Assembly: GCF_003711515.1 (NCBI RefSeq)
Contig: NW_021167082.1
Location: 1,977,691-2,041,690 of the forward strand
Direction of reading: 5' to 3'
DNA from: Sodiomyces alkalinus F11
Taxonomy: Eukaryota > Ascomycota > Sordariomycetes > Glomerellales > Plectosphaerellaceae
DNA: 64,000 bases
Shown here: positions 1 to 11,149 of the stretch, piece by piece
Position numbering within the stretch: position 1 is the stretch's first letter
Layout of the letters: each line of letters begins with the position of its first letter
The notes under the pieces: generated by a model
The model's input: only the letters and a program-made list of their open reading frames with translations
Databases searched by the model: none
Told to the model about the DNA's origin: nothing
Made by a program: the position numbers and the translations under genes

Positions 1-2566
1 GGGACCAGGACCAGAACTTGTGCCCGGTCGTTCTGGCATGTCCAATGCCCACGGATGAGAGACTACGGGCGAGAGAAGTAGGGGCGCTGAGGGCGAGGCC
101 GTCCCCTCGTTTTGACCGGATGTCATATCCCGCTTCGCCGGTGGACAACTGGGCATCAGGGGCTCATCGCTCAGAACCAGGGACCCTTGGCCGTGCGCAG
201 GCCTGTCCTTGAACGGTCTGGAACGATGGACGAACTCGAACATTCTCCGCTAGAGAATCGTAGGGTGTGAGAGCGATCCCTGCTGGGAGGGGTTGTTTTG
301 GATTTACACGTTGTACGGCCGAGATCGACAAGCACTAGGTACTCGCGACTGGAGAAGGGAACGAACGAGGGGGAAGAGAGGGGGGAGGAGTGGAGAGAAG
401 AGGAAAGAGTGTGGAAAGAGGAGAGGGCGGTTATTACCTCGTCCTACTATGTATGTACGAATGCAGATAGGGATGGATACCGTTCATCGACTCCCGTTCG
501 GAGGACGTTCTGAATAGAGAACGGAACCAACCACGGTAGGTATCGTATCGCGAGAAAACGTACAACGTACAACGTACATTAGGTCCCAGAAGTTGCGCCG
601 GGCGGTGGACAAGGCAACAGAGAGAGAATTCTTCAGCGGAATGGTCTCATTTGTCTGTTCCCTTCGTTCATTTCGGGATCATTGGGATTCATGGGACACA
701 CCATGGCACCTATGCATCCTATCCGTACTTTCAGATACAGGTTGTGGTCCTGTGAATGCTTCTCTACAGGGTCATGCCTGTAATGGCTCGCTGAGTCCAG
801 GGGTTATCGGTCGTTTGAGATGATTTGAGGCTAGAACTCTGGACTCATTCGCTTTTTGACGTGCGACGACAGAGATCAGAGGCTAAACCCCCAGAAAAGC
901 GCTTGAAGGGGTACCGATACGGATGCTCTGTCCGTATCCGTACGGTAATTACTTGTACTCCGTAATTATTTACTTGGTTGAGGGACAGTCAAAACCAAGA
1001 AATAAAATGACAGGAGGTCACATTTTTATTTGCCCATACCCATGGATTTCGTACTGCCGTACTACGAAGTACCTTAGGTAAGGTAAGTCCCGTCTCCTCG
1101 TGCATGAAGCCGTTTTTAGCCAGCGAAGTACCTAGTTAGTAATGTTTCAAATTACACTAAGTGTACTGGTTACCTATGCATCGAGAATCCGTACGTACAT
1201 CAGGTACCTTAGGTACCTTAATAAGGTAATCACGGAGTACACTGTAACTGTACGTTGTCCAGCGATTTGTACAAGACTTCCGGTCTTCAAGTGGAGGAAA
1301 CATACAAAAGAAGTAGCAGACAGGCAGACGGTGAGCGCAGTTTAGATTATTAATATGATAGATACTGAGCGCTACAAGAAAATTTCAGTGATGGCAGTCA
1401 AAGGAACGTGGTTGTTTCGGCATGCTTGAACCGGAGCAGATGGAGAAGATCAAATATGGCGAGACTCGAATCGTCTCATGGCTGTACCATGTTCAAACCA
1501 TGTCCATGCTGCCTCAAGACGGTAGTCGTACTCATTACGCGTAAGGTATTATTGGGCGTCTGTACATCCTCCGTCACGGGCGAAGTAATACCTAAATACT
1601 GCGTATATTCTCCTGGTGACAGTGCGGTCTGCGGTTTGGCTCCCGCTAGGGAGGAGCCTGAAGAACTTGAGGAACCTTTGAGTATGACACTGCACGCGGC
1701 ATCTGTGCATCGCCGCACAGGGCCGTCTGATCCAAATCGACAGCCACCGCACGGCCAGCCCACGTTTAGATGAGGTCTCCGCATCCGGCTCGCAGATCTA
1801 CTCTGGACATCGGACCGGATCGGGTGGTTGTCACTCGTGTCTTGATCTCCAGCTCCTGTGTTGATGCCTTGGCTTGGTGTCTGAGCTCCGGGCAATCGAC
1901 TATCAGTTTTCACCTTGACACCGACAGGCCGCGCAATTCGGAATCCCCGAAGCTACGGAGTACTGTCCGGGCAACATGTGTAAATGACATCCACGGCCTT
2001 GACGGAGGTTCAAGGAATTGGAGCAGTATCACACTGTGGGATCAAGGTGATTATTATCGTAAACAAACTCGTCGAAACCGGTCGTCCTAATAAGGTACCA
2101 GAAAATTTCCTACTTATTTATTAGCAGAGTAGGAGTATCAATTGCAAGGCCCATATGTTGAATTGATTCGTACATTGAATTTCGTTTTCATCTGCATCAT
2201 GTGACTTGTGTACGTTTATTGGTTACGAACCGGTCACTCCCCGGCCTCCCCGTTGAACTTGATTATGGTTATAAAGCTTTGAGTAGCAACCTGTGGAAAT
2301 GACGCTACTAGTGGAGGTGCTCAGGAGGGTACATACAACGTACTAAATACCCCGCCATCAGGCACCTCACTTTCTCCGAAGTGCCAAAAGAAACTTGACC
2401 TCAACCGCACAGCCGAAGAAAGGCAAACTCGGAACATTTCTCCTTCCTCCCGACCTCAACATCTCTCACTCAGATCTCGCTCAAGTACATAGCCTTTCTT
2501 CTCCTCCCGTTGGAAATTTCTGCTTTTTGTCTTTAATTCTACCTACCTTCTTCCACATCTTCAACC
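1..2566. other. Intergenic, no supported gene
   Basis: No reading frame here has a recognisable domain. The longest, on opposite strands around 1408-1913, overlap each other and have low-complexity, unfamiliar translations. The stretch contains repeated words of the AGGTACCTTAGGTA type around 1070-1235. The last 120 bases before the profilin start are strongly pyrimidine-rich (many TCTTC/CTCC runs), which is typical of the leader and promoter of highly expressed fungal genes, so the profilin promoter and 5' UTR probably occupy the right end. Confidence 0.5.
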
Positions 2567-3426
2567 ATGTCCTGGCAAGGTGCGTTGACCCAGAAACACC
2601 GCCATGCAACCCCACCTCCAAGGAGGTCGAATGACTTCCCCCCCCACCGAGGACGTCTTGAAGGTAGCCATGGCTGACATTTTCCCCAACTACAGCTTAC
2701 GTCGATACTAGGTATTTACACTCTATGTCTTCTCTATCCAACTACTTTAGCTTGAACTGGCTCTTCTGTCGATCAGGGGGTGTGCGGGGGAATAAAAACA
2801 ACCAAGACGACTCATGAGACACGGAAGAGACCCGTTTCTGACACATGTTTGCTCCACCAGCCTCGTTGGCACCGGCCATATTGACAAAGCCGCCATCATC
2901 AGCATCGCTGGCGACAGCACTTGGGCAGCCTCGGCTGGCTTCAGCGTACGTCGTATAGTCGTCACTCTTCTCCATGCTCAAACCCGCACCGCCCCATTCG
3001 CCAATATCACGGTCCAAGATGCTGATCATTCTACTCCCACCGCGCAGCTTTCCGCTCCCGAGATGAAGGCCATTGCCGACGTCGTTACCGATAAGGCCGG
3101 CGCCAAGGACAGGGCTTTCGCAGACGGGCTGTACATCGCTGGCGAGCGATACGTTATGGCAAGAGCTGAGGACGGCGCTATTTATGCGCGCAAGGTAAAG
3201 CAACCTTGACACATCGCTGCGAGTCGAGCTGTGTTTGCTCTTTATTATTGTCGCTATCATATGGCTGACGTATTGGTGCTGCCTGATGTAGGGTCGAGAG
3301 GGCGTTGCCGTTGCCAAGACTAACCAGGCCATTCTTGTCGGCCATCACAATGAGGAGGGTGTTGCCGGAAACGCCACCCAGGCTGTACAGAAGCTGGCCG
3401 ACTACCTCATTGGCCTTAAGTACTAA
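2567..3426 (+). CDS. Profilin, actin monomer-binding protein
   Basis: Profilin binds G-actin, promotes ADP/ATP exchange and feeds formin-driven filament growth at hyphal tips; it also binds poly-proline and PIP2. Five coding exons join in frame: 2567-2579, 2696-2711, 2861-2945, 3048-3194 and 3292-3426, giving 131 residues, the usual fungal profilin length. The N-terminus MSWQAYVDTSLVGTG is the classic profilin signature, followed by GDSTWAAS, an FADGLYIAGERYV-type strand and the C-terminal QAVQKLADYLIGLKY. The first two exons are very short (13 and 16 nt), so simple ORF calling misses the true start. All junctions are GT-AG. Downstream neighbour Got1 is convergent. Identity is near certain; the yeast counterpart is PFY1. 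Confidence 0.96.
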
Positions 3427-4106
3427 TATGGAGGAGCTGGTGTTAATTCTGGATTGAAGACCGAACGGCTCCGAAGATCGGGACGGGAGGAAGTGGCCGG
3501 AGGACAGCAAGGCAGAAAGAGGTTATCCAACAATCCACGGGGGCGTCGAAGATGCGGGGTCCTCAAGAGACAGACATCCCTGCCGACGTGCGATGTGTCA
3601 ACGATCAACGACAAATTAGAAAGGGGAAGGGACAAAGTTAGCGCCTACAGCGGTAGATCTTCTGCCCGGGCGGTAACTACCCAGTGGGAGAGTGAGGCCG
3701 ATATGAAATCTTCATTCCGAGTCCCCAAGTGCGTCAAGACAAATATATGACTGATGGCTCCACCTCACAAAAGAGGGTTGACAAGCATCAAACTTTTTCT
3801 AACAGTTGTCTATCCCCCATAACCTTGGCCCTCGCCGATTCCGTTAGACTTCAGTCGGTACAGTTATAATCCAGCCCAAGGTATCATACAACGTCCTTTC
3901 AGCCGGTCCAGCAACACATTTTGGCGTCTCCACGAAATGCACCGTGTCTCGCCTGCCAACGCCGGTAGCAAATAAGACAGACATCTCGGTCTGTGCCAGC
4001 TGTCCGCAACTCCATTACACAGCCGAAATTATACACTGCCAGGCCTATGGCATGTTCCTTATTGTTTTCTTGTGGAGCGGGCACCCCTACCGCGAACCGG
4101 ACGCTC
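3427..4106. other. Convergent intergenic region, profilin/Got1
   Basis: This 680-bp stretch lies between two convergent genes and should hold both 3' UTRs. Short open frames on both strands (for example 3454-3750 and 3423-3635) overlap each other and have no recognisable features. I see no repeat or RNA gene in it. Confidence 0.5.
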
Positions 4107-4934
4107 TCATACTGGGAGCTCGGCGTTCCGTCGACCCAGTCCTAAGCGGTCCATGAGGAGACCGACGTACGGCCCTATGACAGGGAAGCCCCGTGCGAAG
4201 GATGCTATGGTTCCTAGGAAATCCCCAAAGAGCACCACTATGCCGTACAGCTCAACGCAGAAGCCTATGAGAGGCCACCGCAGCAAGATGAGCAGTAGGC
4301 CACCGAAAAAGGCGGCAGTGCCTTTGGCTTTTTGTTTTCTCGCGAAAAATAGGAGGGTCTTTTGCGGTCCGATGATGATAGTTAGTCCGATGAGGAAGAG
4401 TATCTGTAAGGGAGGTCGCATTCAAGGGTCAGCATAGGCGCATTCTCGTTCGCAGTATCGTTTGCGGTTTGGGATAAGGTAGAAAGGGAATGCGGTAGGG
4501 AGGAGCAGGTGTTCGTTACATTTCCCATTGCGAGCCTGCAGCGAAACAATAATCAGTTTGAGTCGCAACAAACAGATTATAACAGACGGGGAGAGACTCA
4601 CATGGCGCGGTCAAAAAACAACATCACTCCGCCTATGAGGAAGAGACCTCCTAATACAGTGAACCGAGGGGCTCGCTATCAGTGGGAGTTCACGGGGTCT
4701 TGAGCCACTGTCACTCATCCCTGGCAGAATGCGCGGGAGAACCTACCGCCAGAGCAAAAGGCCACCCCGATTTCTAGAGACATCGCCAAGTCAGCCATAA
4801 TGGAACTGTTGGCAAGCATTGAGTAGGCCGTCTAAAATCTGAAGCCGTTTGCGTCGTCCATTGATCGTATCATTCCCAATGCCATGAGTGCAAATGCGCC
4901 AGGGTGACGTACTCTGGGAATCTGATAACCACAT
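4107..4934 (-). CDS. got1: Got1, Golgi vesicle transport membrane protein
   Basis: Got1 is a small tetraspanning membrane protein of early Golgi/ER vesicles that supports ER-Golgi traffic and SNARE-mediated fusion. Five exons on the minus strand (4934-4913, 4773-4747, 4650-4602, 4535-4520, 4403-4107) join without frame breaks to 136 residues, close to the 138 of yeast Got1. The start MWLSDSQKIGVAFCSGG, the FFDRAMLAMGNILFLIGLT segment and the FFARKQKAKGTAAFFGG loop are diagnostic. Four hydrophobic segments are visible, roughly residues 9-25, 32-52, 64-84 and 90-108. Two internal exons are only 27 and 16 nt, which hides the N-terminal half from ORF-based calling. All introns are GT-AG. Confidence 0.93.
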
Positions 4935-6357
4935 GGCCGACATCTTCGCTGTGCTGTGGTCGACGGAATTCGACTCGGGACTGGAGAGATGTAACTGGAT
5001 GACGGCGTCCTTCACACTGGGAAATATATGGGGGTTGATTCACTGGTGAACAGGAGCTTGCGGTGCTATGGGATAGATAATCAGAGGAAACGTATTCATA
5101 AGGAAATTGCCAAATTTCGCCTTCGAATTATTGTTATAATTCTCGAAGCTACGAGCAATTATTACCAACACGCGATCTGTCGTGTCGGGCAGCCTTATCG
5201 GGGTACAAGGATCTCAGAATTTGTCCAAAGTACATATCTTTCTTAGACAGATAGGTATGCAGGTGGACGGGAAGGCCTATGCGATAAGCGAATTATCGGG
5301 TTTATCTTCCCCGGAAAACTGAATGCCAAGCAGGTCGTTTTCCTTTCAAGCTCACTTGACCATTTTTCTTCACTTTCTCTTTCCGTCTTTCCTCCCTCGA
5401 TCTGGGGAGAAAAAAACACAAAAGGGAAAAACGACGACGCAACTGACCACCCCTCCCTGGTTGCTTCTATTGGCGTGTTCTATTGCTACTATCATCCACA
5501 CTGCAACGACGATCTCGAAACTGAGGAAGGACAAGTCTGTGAATACAGCGCTTCATGTGATGACCCCTGCACCTCCGGGTCGAGTCGCGACCATGGACAC
5601 AAAGACGCAGCTGCGAAAGCACATTCCTACCGCTGACTGAAAAGATTAACGGCTGTTTTTTCAACACTGCACATCATTGTCTGTATCTGTTTTATGACCT
5701 CCTATGCTAAGTTGACTGAGCAAGCATCCACAATGTCAAGGAGGGGACGAATGAAGAGACTTGCGAGCTTCAAGGTGGCATATTCCTTTTCCGCACTTTG
5801 CGAGACGCAAATATCTGAGCAAATATGGCTCTTTGGCTACAGAGAGTCGTGCTCCAGCGTCAACGGCCAGTAAATTCGTTCCATTGGTTTAGCGACCTTG
5901 GGTAATCTTCAGAATATCACGGCACTTTTATGTAGTGACTGTATATGCCGCGGCGGCTGTAGCTCTACGCTACAGCAACTGAGTACGTCTTTCTATACGT
6001 TCTCGGTGATCTGTCAGATTACAGGCACAAAGCAATTATTCTTACCTCGATCACAATTAAGCCGGAGCGTCATCTAACATCCCTTGGCTGAGAAGCGAAG
6101 GGTGCATAGGCGAGGCTTGACTTAGATGGTCGTACATATATATCCTATGCTACGCATATTAAAAACTGAATATACTAAGGCGTTCTGCCACCCCAAAAAT
6201 GTTCTTCAACCTTCCTGTGCCGTTTCCCGACTCCGCCAACGCCATGCTATCCGTATGATTACCCCCACCCTAGAGCGATTTCATTGTGGAAAAATCGGTG
6301 CTGCCACTATCATCCCAAGACATCCCGAGACAAAACTTGAATTGTTCGCCCCCAAGC
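4935..6357. other. Intergenic, no supported gene
   Basis: This stretch runs from the Got1 start to the Ies6 stop. An open frame at 5323-5640 has a hydrophobic start but no family resemblance, no clear splice partners and low-complexity surroundings; I do not call it a gene. The Got1 promoter should lie just right of 4934. No RNA gene or repeat was recognised. Confidence 0.45.
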
Positions 6358-6981
6358 TCATTTGAGAACAACATGTGCGCCCCGAGCCTCTAGGTATTGT
6401 TCCGCGACACCCTGCGGCAAGCTTCTGATGAAGCTGAACACCTCCCTATCGTGGTAGCGCAGCCTAGTCTTGGGGTCCAGGTATGGCGCAGGAAGGCCCG
6501 TCGCGTCGCAGTAGTGCCTGGTGTGCGCCAGCGACGGAGCGGATTCGATGTTCGTGTACGTTACGCTGGGTGCCGTAGACGCACCAGTTGCAGAGGCGGC
6601 AGCACCCTGCCGCAGGGTCTTTTCGAGGACGAGTTTCGAGAGGCTCCGGGATGCCTGGGAGAGGTTGGGGTTTTGGTTGTTAGGGAGCGCATCAGCGCCA
6701 TTGGCTGGGGTGGAGGAGCCACTGGTCGAGAGCCCGTCGTCTTTGCTATCAGGCGCCGCAAGGGTGGGCATCGGGGTGACGGATCCTGAGACGTCCTGCG
6801 GAGTGGCGACAGAAGAGGACGCCTCTTTGCGGGAAGCATCCATCAAGATTGTCTTGATGTTCTTGTTGCGGCGGTGGTTTGGGCGCCAGGAGGACGCGCG
6901 GAAGGTTTTGTGGACGGAATGAAGGTCGAGCTCGTCGAGGAGCTTCTGGTGTGCGAGCTGCGCTTCGGTTGGTGCAGCCAT
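6358..6981 (-). CDS. ies6: INO80 chromatin-remodelling subunit Ies6 (YL1-C domain)
   Basis: Ies6 partners Arp5 in the INO80 remodeller, where the Arp5-Ies6 module couples ATP hydrolysis to nucleosome sliding and H2A.Z exchange. This intronless frame encodes 207 residues starting MAAPTEAQLAHQKLLDEL. The C-terminus carries a complete YL1-C/VPS72-C domain at about residues 155-205: HYCDATGLPAPYLDPKTRLR, then a YHDREVFSFIRSLP stretch and the end EQYLEARGAHVVLK. The N-terminal block FRASSWRPNHRRNKNIK (about 28-44) is the conserved Ies6 basic segment; the middle is a disordered Ser/Ala/Thr-rich linker. YL1-C also occurs in Swc2/Vps72, but the short length and the N-terminal block favour Ies6. The partner gene arp5 begins 1.7 kb to the right. 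Confidence 0.92.
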   Translation of the reverse strand: MAAPTEAQLAHQKLLDELDLHSVHKTFRASSWRPNHRRNKNIKTILMDASRKEASSSVATPQDVSGSVTPMPTLAAPDSKDDGLSTSGSSTPANGADALPNNQNPNLSQASRSLSKLVLEKTLRQGAAASATGASTAPSVTYTNIESAPSLAHTRHYCDATGLPAPYLDPKTRLRYHDREVFSFIRSLPQGVAEQYLEARGAHVVLK

Positions 6982-7457
6982 CTTTACGACGGTGATACCC
7001 GTGCTTCAATTCGAAAAGAAACAGAAGTTACTTGTGACACGGCAAAGGAACAGAAGTTGTTCGTGATGTGACATCTGCAAGATGGCAATGGAGCATCGAT
7101 AAATGGATGTGAATTGATGTGAGGGATACCCGGAAGTCGAGCTTGAATATTCTGCCGGATTTAACCACCTGCCCTATGCGTTACAGCCACTCCGGAACAT
7201 GACATGCACCGGGGAAGGGACAACGGACTTCGGAGGACTCCGTATTGGAGAACCACCCGCTGAGCGATCTAGGCAATTCTTAGAAGAAGAAGAAAAACAC
7301 ATGTAGCAGTACCTTCGAAACAAATATAGAGCATGTCTCTGGCGGTTTATTTGTTACAACTATCCTGGTCGTCTGCCAACCCTCACACATTTCAACAGTT
7401 CAACCTCACCCTTCCTATGGCAAATAATGCTGGCTGAGAATGATTGCGGGAAACGCG

Positions 7458-7959
7458 TCATGATGGGGGCTTGAGGTTGTCCGTGGCTACAGTGCGAGTT
7501 AGCAAAACTACCATTCCTGATGAGGTGCACGACCAAAGAATCGAGCCGTACCCTCTAGATGGAAGAGCACGTTTGATCTGTAGTTCTTGAACATCTGAGC
7601 TACAAGCTCGACGTTCATATTCTGAATGTTGATCTCCTAGGAGCATACACCTGTGAGTGCTCGTTCTGGGCGAAGATGTACACAGTTAGAGCCAGGAGAC
7701 TAGAGTTCGACTTCACCTGAAGTTGCTTATTCATGACCACGATAGACTCGTTCAACTTCTCCTATTACCCATTAGCTCACCTGATAATAAGAGTAGATTG
7801 GCATAATTTTGTGGATTATCTGCTTACCACGTTCGTGATGATCCGCGACAGGAGCAGGTTCTGCTGGTGCTCGTGAGGGCTCTCCTGAAATTCATCCACA
7901 TCAGCGAGTTACATGGCCAGGACAAGTGTACCACTATCCCAAAAAATTGCGCATACCAT
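7458..7959 (-). CDS. dad4: DASH complex subunit Dad4
   Basis: Dad4 is one of the ten small subunits of the DASH/Dam1 ring that couples kinetochores to spindle microtubules. Five exons on the minus strand (7959-7957, 7884-7828, 7761-7717, 7636-7552, 7486-7458) give exactly 72 residues, the same as yeast Dad4. The product reads [20 protein letters not shown], then [15 protein letters not shown], then [20 protein letters not shown], then [17 protein letters not shown], matching the family along its whole length. The first coding exon is only the ATG, followed immediately by a GTATGC donor. All junctions are GT-AG and keep phase. It sits between the two INO80 partner genes and is divergent from arp5. 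Confidence 0.93.
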
Positions 7960-8644
7960 TTTAGCAAATCTCGCCGGAATGGAAGTGTCGTGTTAGATTA
8001 AAGCTGAGAACATATGCACCCGCTTGACGTGTAAATGGTGTTGCTGGCTGTCCAATACCTTACCAAGTTAGTTGCGGGGAGCTCTGTCGCAATAATGAAC
8101 TTGCTATACAGAGTATGGGATAGTATCCCGTGCGGAGTACACAGTGCAGGATATCAGGTACCTCCATAAATAAGGTACCTTACCTTCGGTAATTGCCAAT
8201 TGGACACCACCGCCACGATACTACGGTCGGGTTGTCACATCACTGTAAGGTACCTCCCGGTACTTTACGCTCCTGCTTACCTTACAGTAGGTACCTTAGC
8301 TTCAGAGCCCGCAGAGGTGGATCGGCCTTTTCAGCCTCGTCTTCCACATGTCGCGTTATCGCGATCTCCAATACCCATTGTCGCAAATACCCGGTGCTTA
8401 ATGATGGAAGAGTAACCGCTTCCAACCAAATCCCACTCTTCTCAGTAACTCGCCAATTCTAACTTTTCTTCCTTTCGGCTTCCATCACTCTTCTTGGGCC
8501 GTTATTACCCCCTCTAAATGCCCACAGCATGCCGTCTTCTCATCCTTTCCCACCACGATAACGGTCTGCCGCCTTCTTGCTTCCGGACACCTGCGCAAAC
8601 AGCATACGACATCAACACACGAATAAATAAAGGAACCTCAAGAG
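7960..8644. promoter_or_regulatory. Divergent promoter region, dad4 / arp5
   Basis: This 685-bp stretch separates the dad4 start (minus) from the arp5 start (plus), so both promoters must lie here. It contains a cluster of AGGTACCT-type palindromic words at about 8155-8300 (for example TAAGGTACCTTACC and AGTAGGTACCTTAG) and a pyrimidine-rich tract just before the arp5 start. The word cluster also occurs in other intergenic regions of this window, so it is not specific to these genes. No transcription-factor site is assigned. Confidence 0.45.
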
Positions 8645-11149
8645 ATGGCGCCATCTGCCATAGAAGAGGCTGTAATCGCCTCGAAGATGCCGCCGCCAAA
8701 GTCGTATCCGCCTCCAAAGATCTTCCCTGCCAAGGAATCCAAGTTCGAAAAGACCATTGCAATCCAGCGTGACGGACGTGAAAAGGCATTGGCCCGAGCT
8801 AACGAAAACCCAGTCATCGTCATTGACAATGGTAAGTTAGGAGATTGGCTTTGTGGTAGGATAGGATCGCACTCTGACCACTTGTAGGATCCTTCAATGT
8901 TCGTGCAGGCTGGTCGTTTGAGGACAACCCTCGCTTTAGCATCCCTCCCATCATGTCCAAGTTCCGCGATCGTAAAGCCGGGAAGACGTATTCATTTGCC
9001 GGGAATGATTGCTATGTCGATGCCAACTCTCGGAGCCATATTCGGAACGCCTTCGAACAAGGAAGCGGCGTCATAACCAATTGGGATGCCATGGAACATG
9101 TGCTGGACTACATCTTCATCAAGCTCGGATTCAACGACATCGACGGGTCGGTGGACTGGCCCATTGTTATGACAGAAGCTGTGGCGAATTTCACATACGT
9201 GCGCAAGAGTAAGCGACTGCATGGTCTGCATGGCAGTTCCAATTGAGCATGCGACTGACTTGTCTTTTACAGCCATGTCGGAGACATTATTCGAGTGCTA
9301 CGGCGTCCCCTCGGTAGCGTACGGTATCGATGCTTTGTTCTCCTACAGACACAACAAGGGCAACACCGGTCTCGTGGTCTCTTCTTCTCACACCTCCACC
9401 CACGTCATTCCCGTCTACAACCAAAGACCCCTTCTCGCCCAGGCCACTCGGCTGAACTGGGGCGGCTGGCACTCGGCTGAATATCTACTGAAGCTACTCA
9501 AACTGAAGTATCCGGCATTCGTCAACAAGCTTAATTCGTCACAAGCAGAACATATGCTCCGCGACTACTGCTACTTGTCCGCCGACTACGACAACGAGCT
9601 ACGAGGTTATCTCGACTGGACTGGCCTGGAGGACCGAGATATCGTCGTCCAGTACCCTTATACGGAGGAAGTTGTCGTACAGAAAAGCGAGGAAGAGCTG
9701 GCACGCATTGCCGAGCGAAAGAAGGAGAGCGGTAGGCGGCTTCAGGAGCAGGCTGCCAAGTTGCGGCTGGAGAAGCTCATGAAGAAGGAGGAGGAGCTTG
9801 AGTATTACAAGAATCTGCAGACACGCATTCAGAATGCGACAAACAAGAAGGATGTACGGCGAATGCTGGACGCCGGCGAAATGAAAGACGAGGCCGCTTT
9901 GGAGAAGACCATCAATGCTCTCGACAAGGCGGTTCGGAAGGCGCAGACGAAGGACGTGGGTGGTGACCCCGAGGAAGACCAGCAGCAGCCCGTTTTTGAC
10001 CTCCTAGACGTACCGGATGACCAACTAGACGAGGCCGGACTCAAAGCAAAGCGCCAACAACGCCTGCTCAAGTCCAATCACGACGCACGCGCGAGAGCCA
10101 AAGCCGGAAAGGAAGCCGAGAAGGCGCGCATTGAGGAAGCAAAGCGATTGGACGAGGAGAGGCGCGAGAAAGATCTCGAAGGCTGGCTGGAGGACAAACG
10201 GCGGGCACGCGCCGAGGCCCTACAGAAGATGAAGGAGCGGGATCGCCTCAAACAAGACCTCGGCAACCGCAAGTCGCTCGCATCACAGAGCCGCATGAAG
10301 ACCATAGCGAACCTCGCATCGGATAATCCGACCAAGAAGCGCCGGCGCGGCGGGGACGACGATACGTTCGGAGCCGACGACGATGACTGGGGTGTCTACC
10401 GCACCATCGCCATAGGAGACAACAGCGACGACGAGCATGAAGAGGAGGACCTGATGGCCAGCCTCAAAACCTGCGAGCAGGACCTGCTGCTGTACGACCC
10501 CGGCTTCACGTACGAAGATACCTACGAGGCGCAATTGGATTGGTCCAAGTCCATGCTGCACGCCTTCACCCGAGGCCCGCGACCATTCGACCCGGCCTCG
10601 GCGGCAGAACTCAACCAGCTCCACCTCAACGTAGAGCGCATCCGCGTTCCCGAGGTGCTCTTCCAGCCGTCCATCGCGGGCGTCGACCAGGCCGGGCTCG
10701 TGGAAATGGCGGGGGACATCGTCAACCAACGCCTCAGCGGCGCCATCGCGGGCGCCGACCGCGACGCCTTCCTCCGGGACATTTTCCTCACGGGCGGCAA
10801 CACGCTGTTCAAGAACTTTGAGCAGCGTCTCCGCGATGGCCTCACACCCTTGCTCCCTGCGGATACGCCGCTCAAGGTCCGCCGCGCGCAGAACGCCCAG
10901 CTCGATGCCTGGAGGGGCGCCGCTGCCTGGAGCGGCTCCAGTGCTTGGAAGGCGGCGACGATCACGAGGGCTGAATACCTTGAGAAAGGTTCCGAGTATC
11001 TCAAGGTGAGTCCTCCCCCCCCCCACCCCCACCCCATGTCCCACTCGACCCGTTTCTCTCGCTCTCTTGTGCAACTTGATCTAGTCACAAATTCGCCAAC
11101 TGATTGGAAATAGGAGCACGACCTGGGAAACCCTGTCTCGACTGTATGA
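8645..11149 (+). CDS. arp5: Actin-related protein 5 (Arp5), INO80 complex
   Basis: Arp5 is a nuclear actin-fold protein that, bound to Ies6, grips the nucleosome acidic patch and entry DNA in the INO80 remodeller. Four exons (8645-8831, 8888-9208, 9273-11005, 11114-11149) give 758 residues. Actin-fold motifs are visible: VIVIDNGSFNVRAGW (phosphate-1 loop, about 58-72), DWPIVMTEAVANF, SETLFECYGVPSVAYGIDAL, GLVVSSSHTSTHVIPVY (phosphate-2 region), and near the C-terminus DIFLTGGNTLFKNFEQRL (adenosine-binding region). Between the two halves of the fold sits a long Lys/Glu-rich coiled-coil insertion (about residues 320-520, including KKRRRGGDDD), which is characteristic of Arp5. The C-terminal exon encodes only EHDLGNPVSTV and is easily missed. 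Confidence 0.95.

Noticed and set aside
1408..1913. Overlapping open frames of 121 and 145 residues on opposite strands
   Set aside because: They overlap each other, have no family resemblance, no splice partners and low-complexity Ser/Thr/Pro content.
5323..5640. 105-residue frame with a hydrophobic start
   Set aside because: The start is pyrimidine-rich sequence translated as Phe/Leu/Ser; no domain or convincing intron structure.
10283..11074. 263-residue frame antisense to arp5
   Set aside because: It is a shadow of the GC-rich arp5 coding frame; content mirrors codon bias on the other strand.
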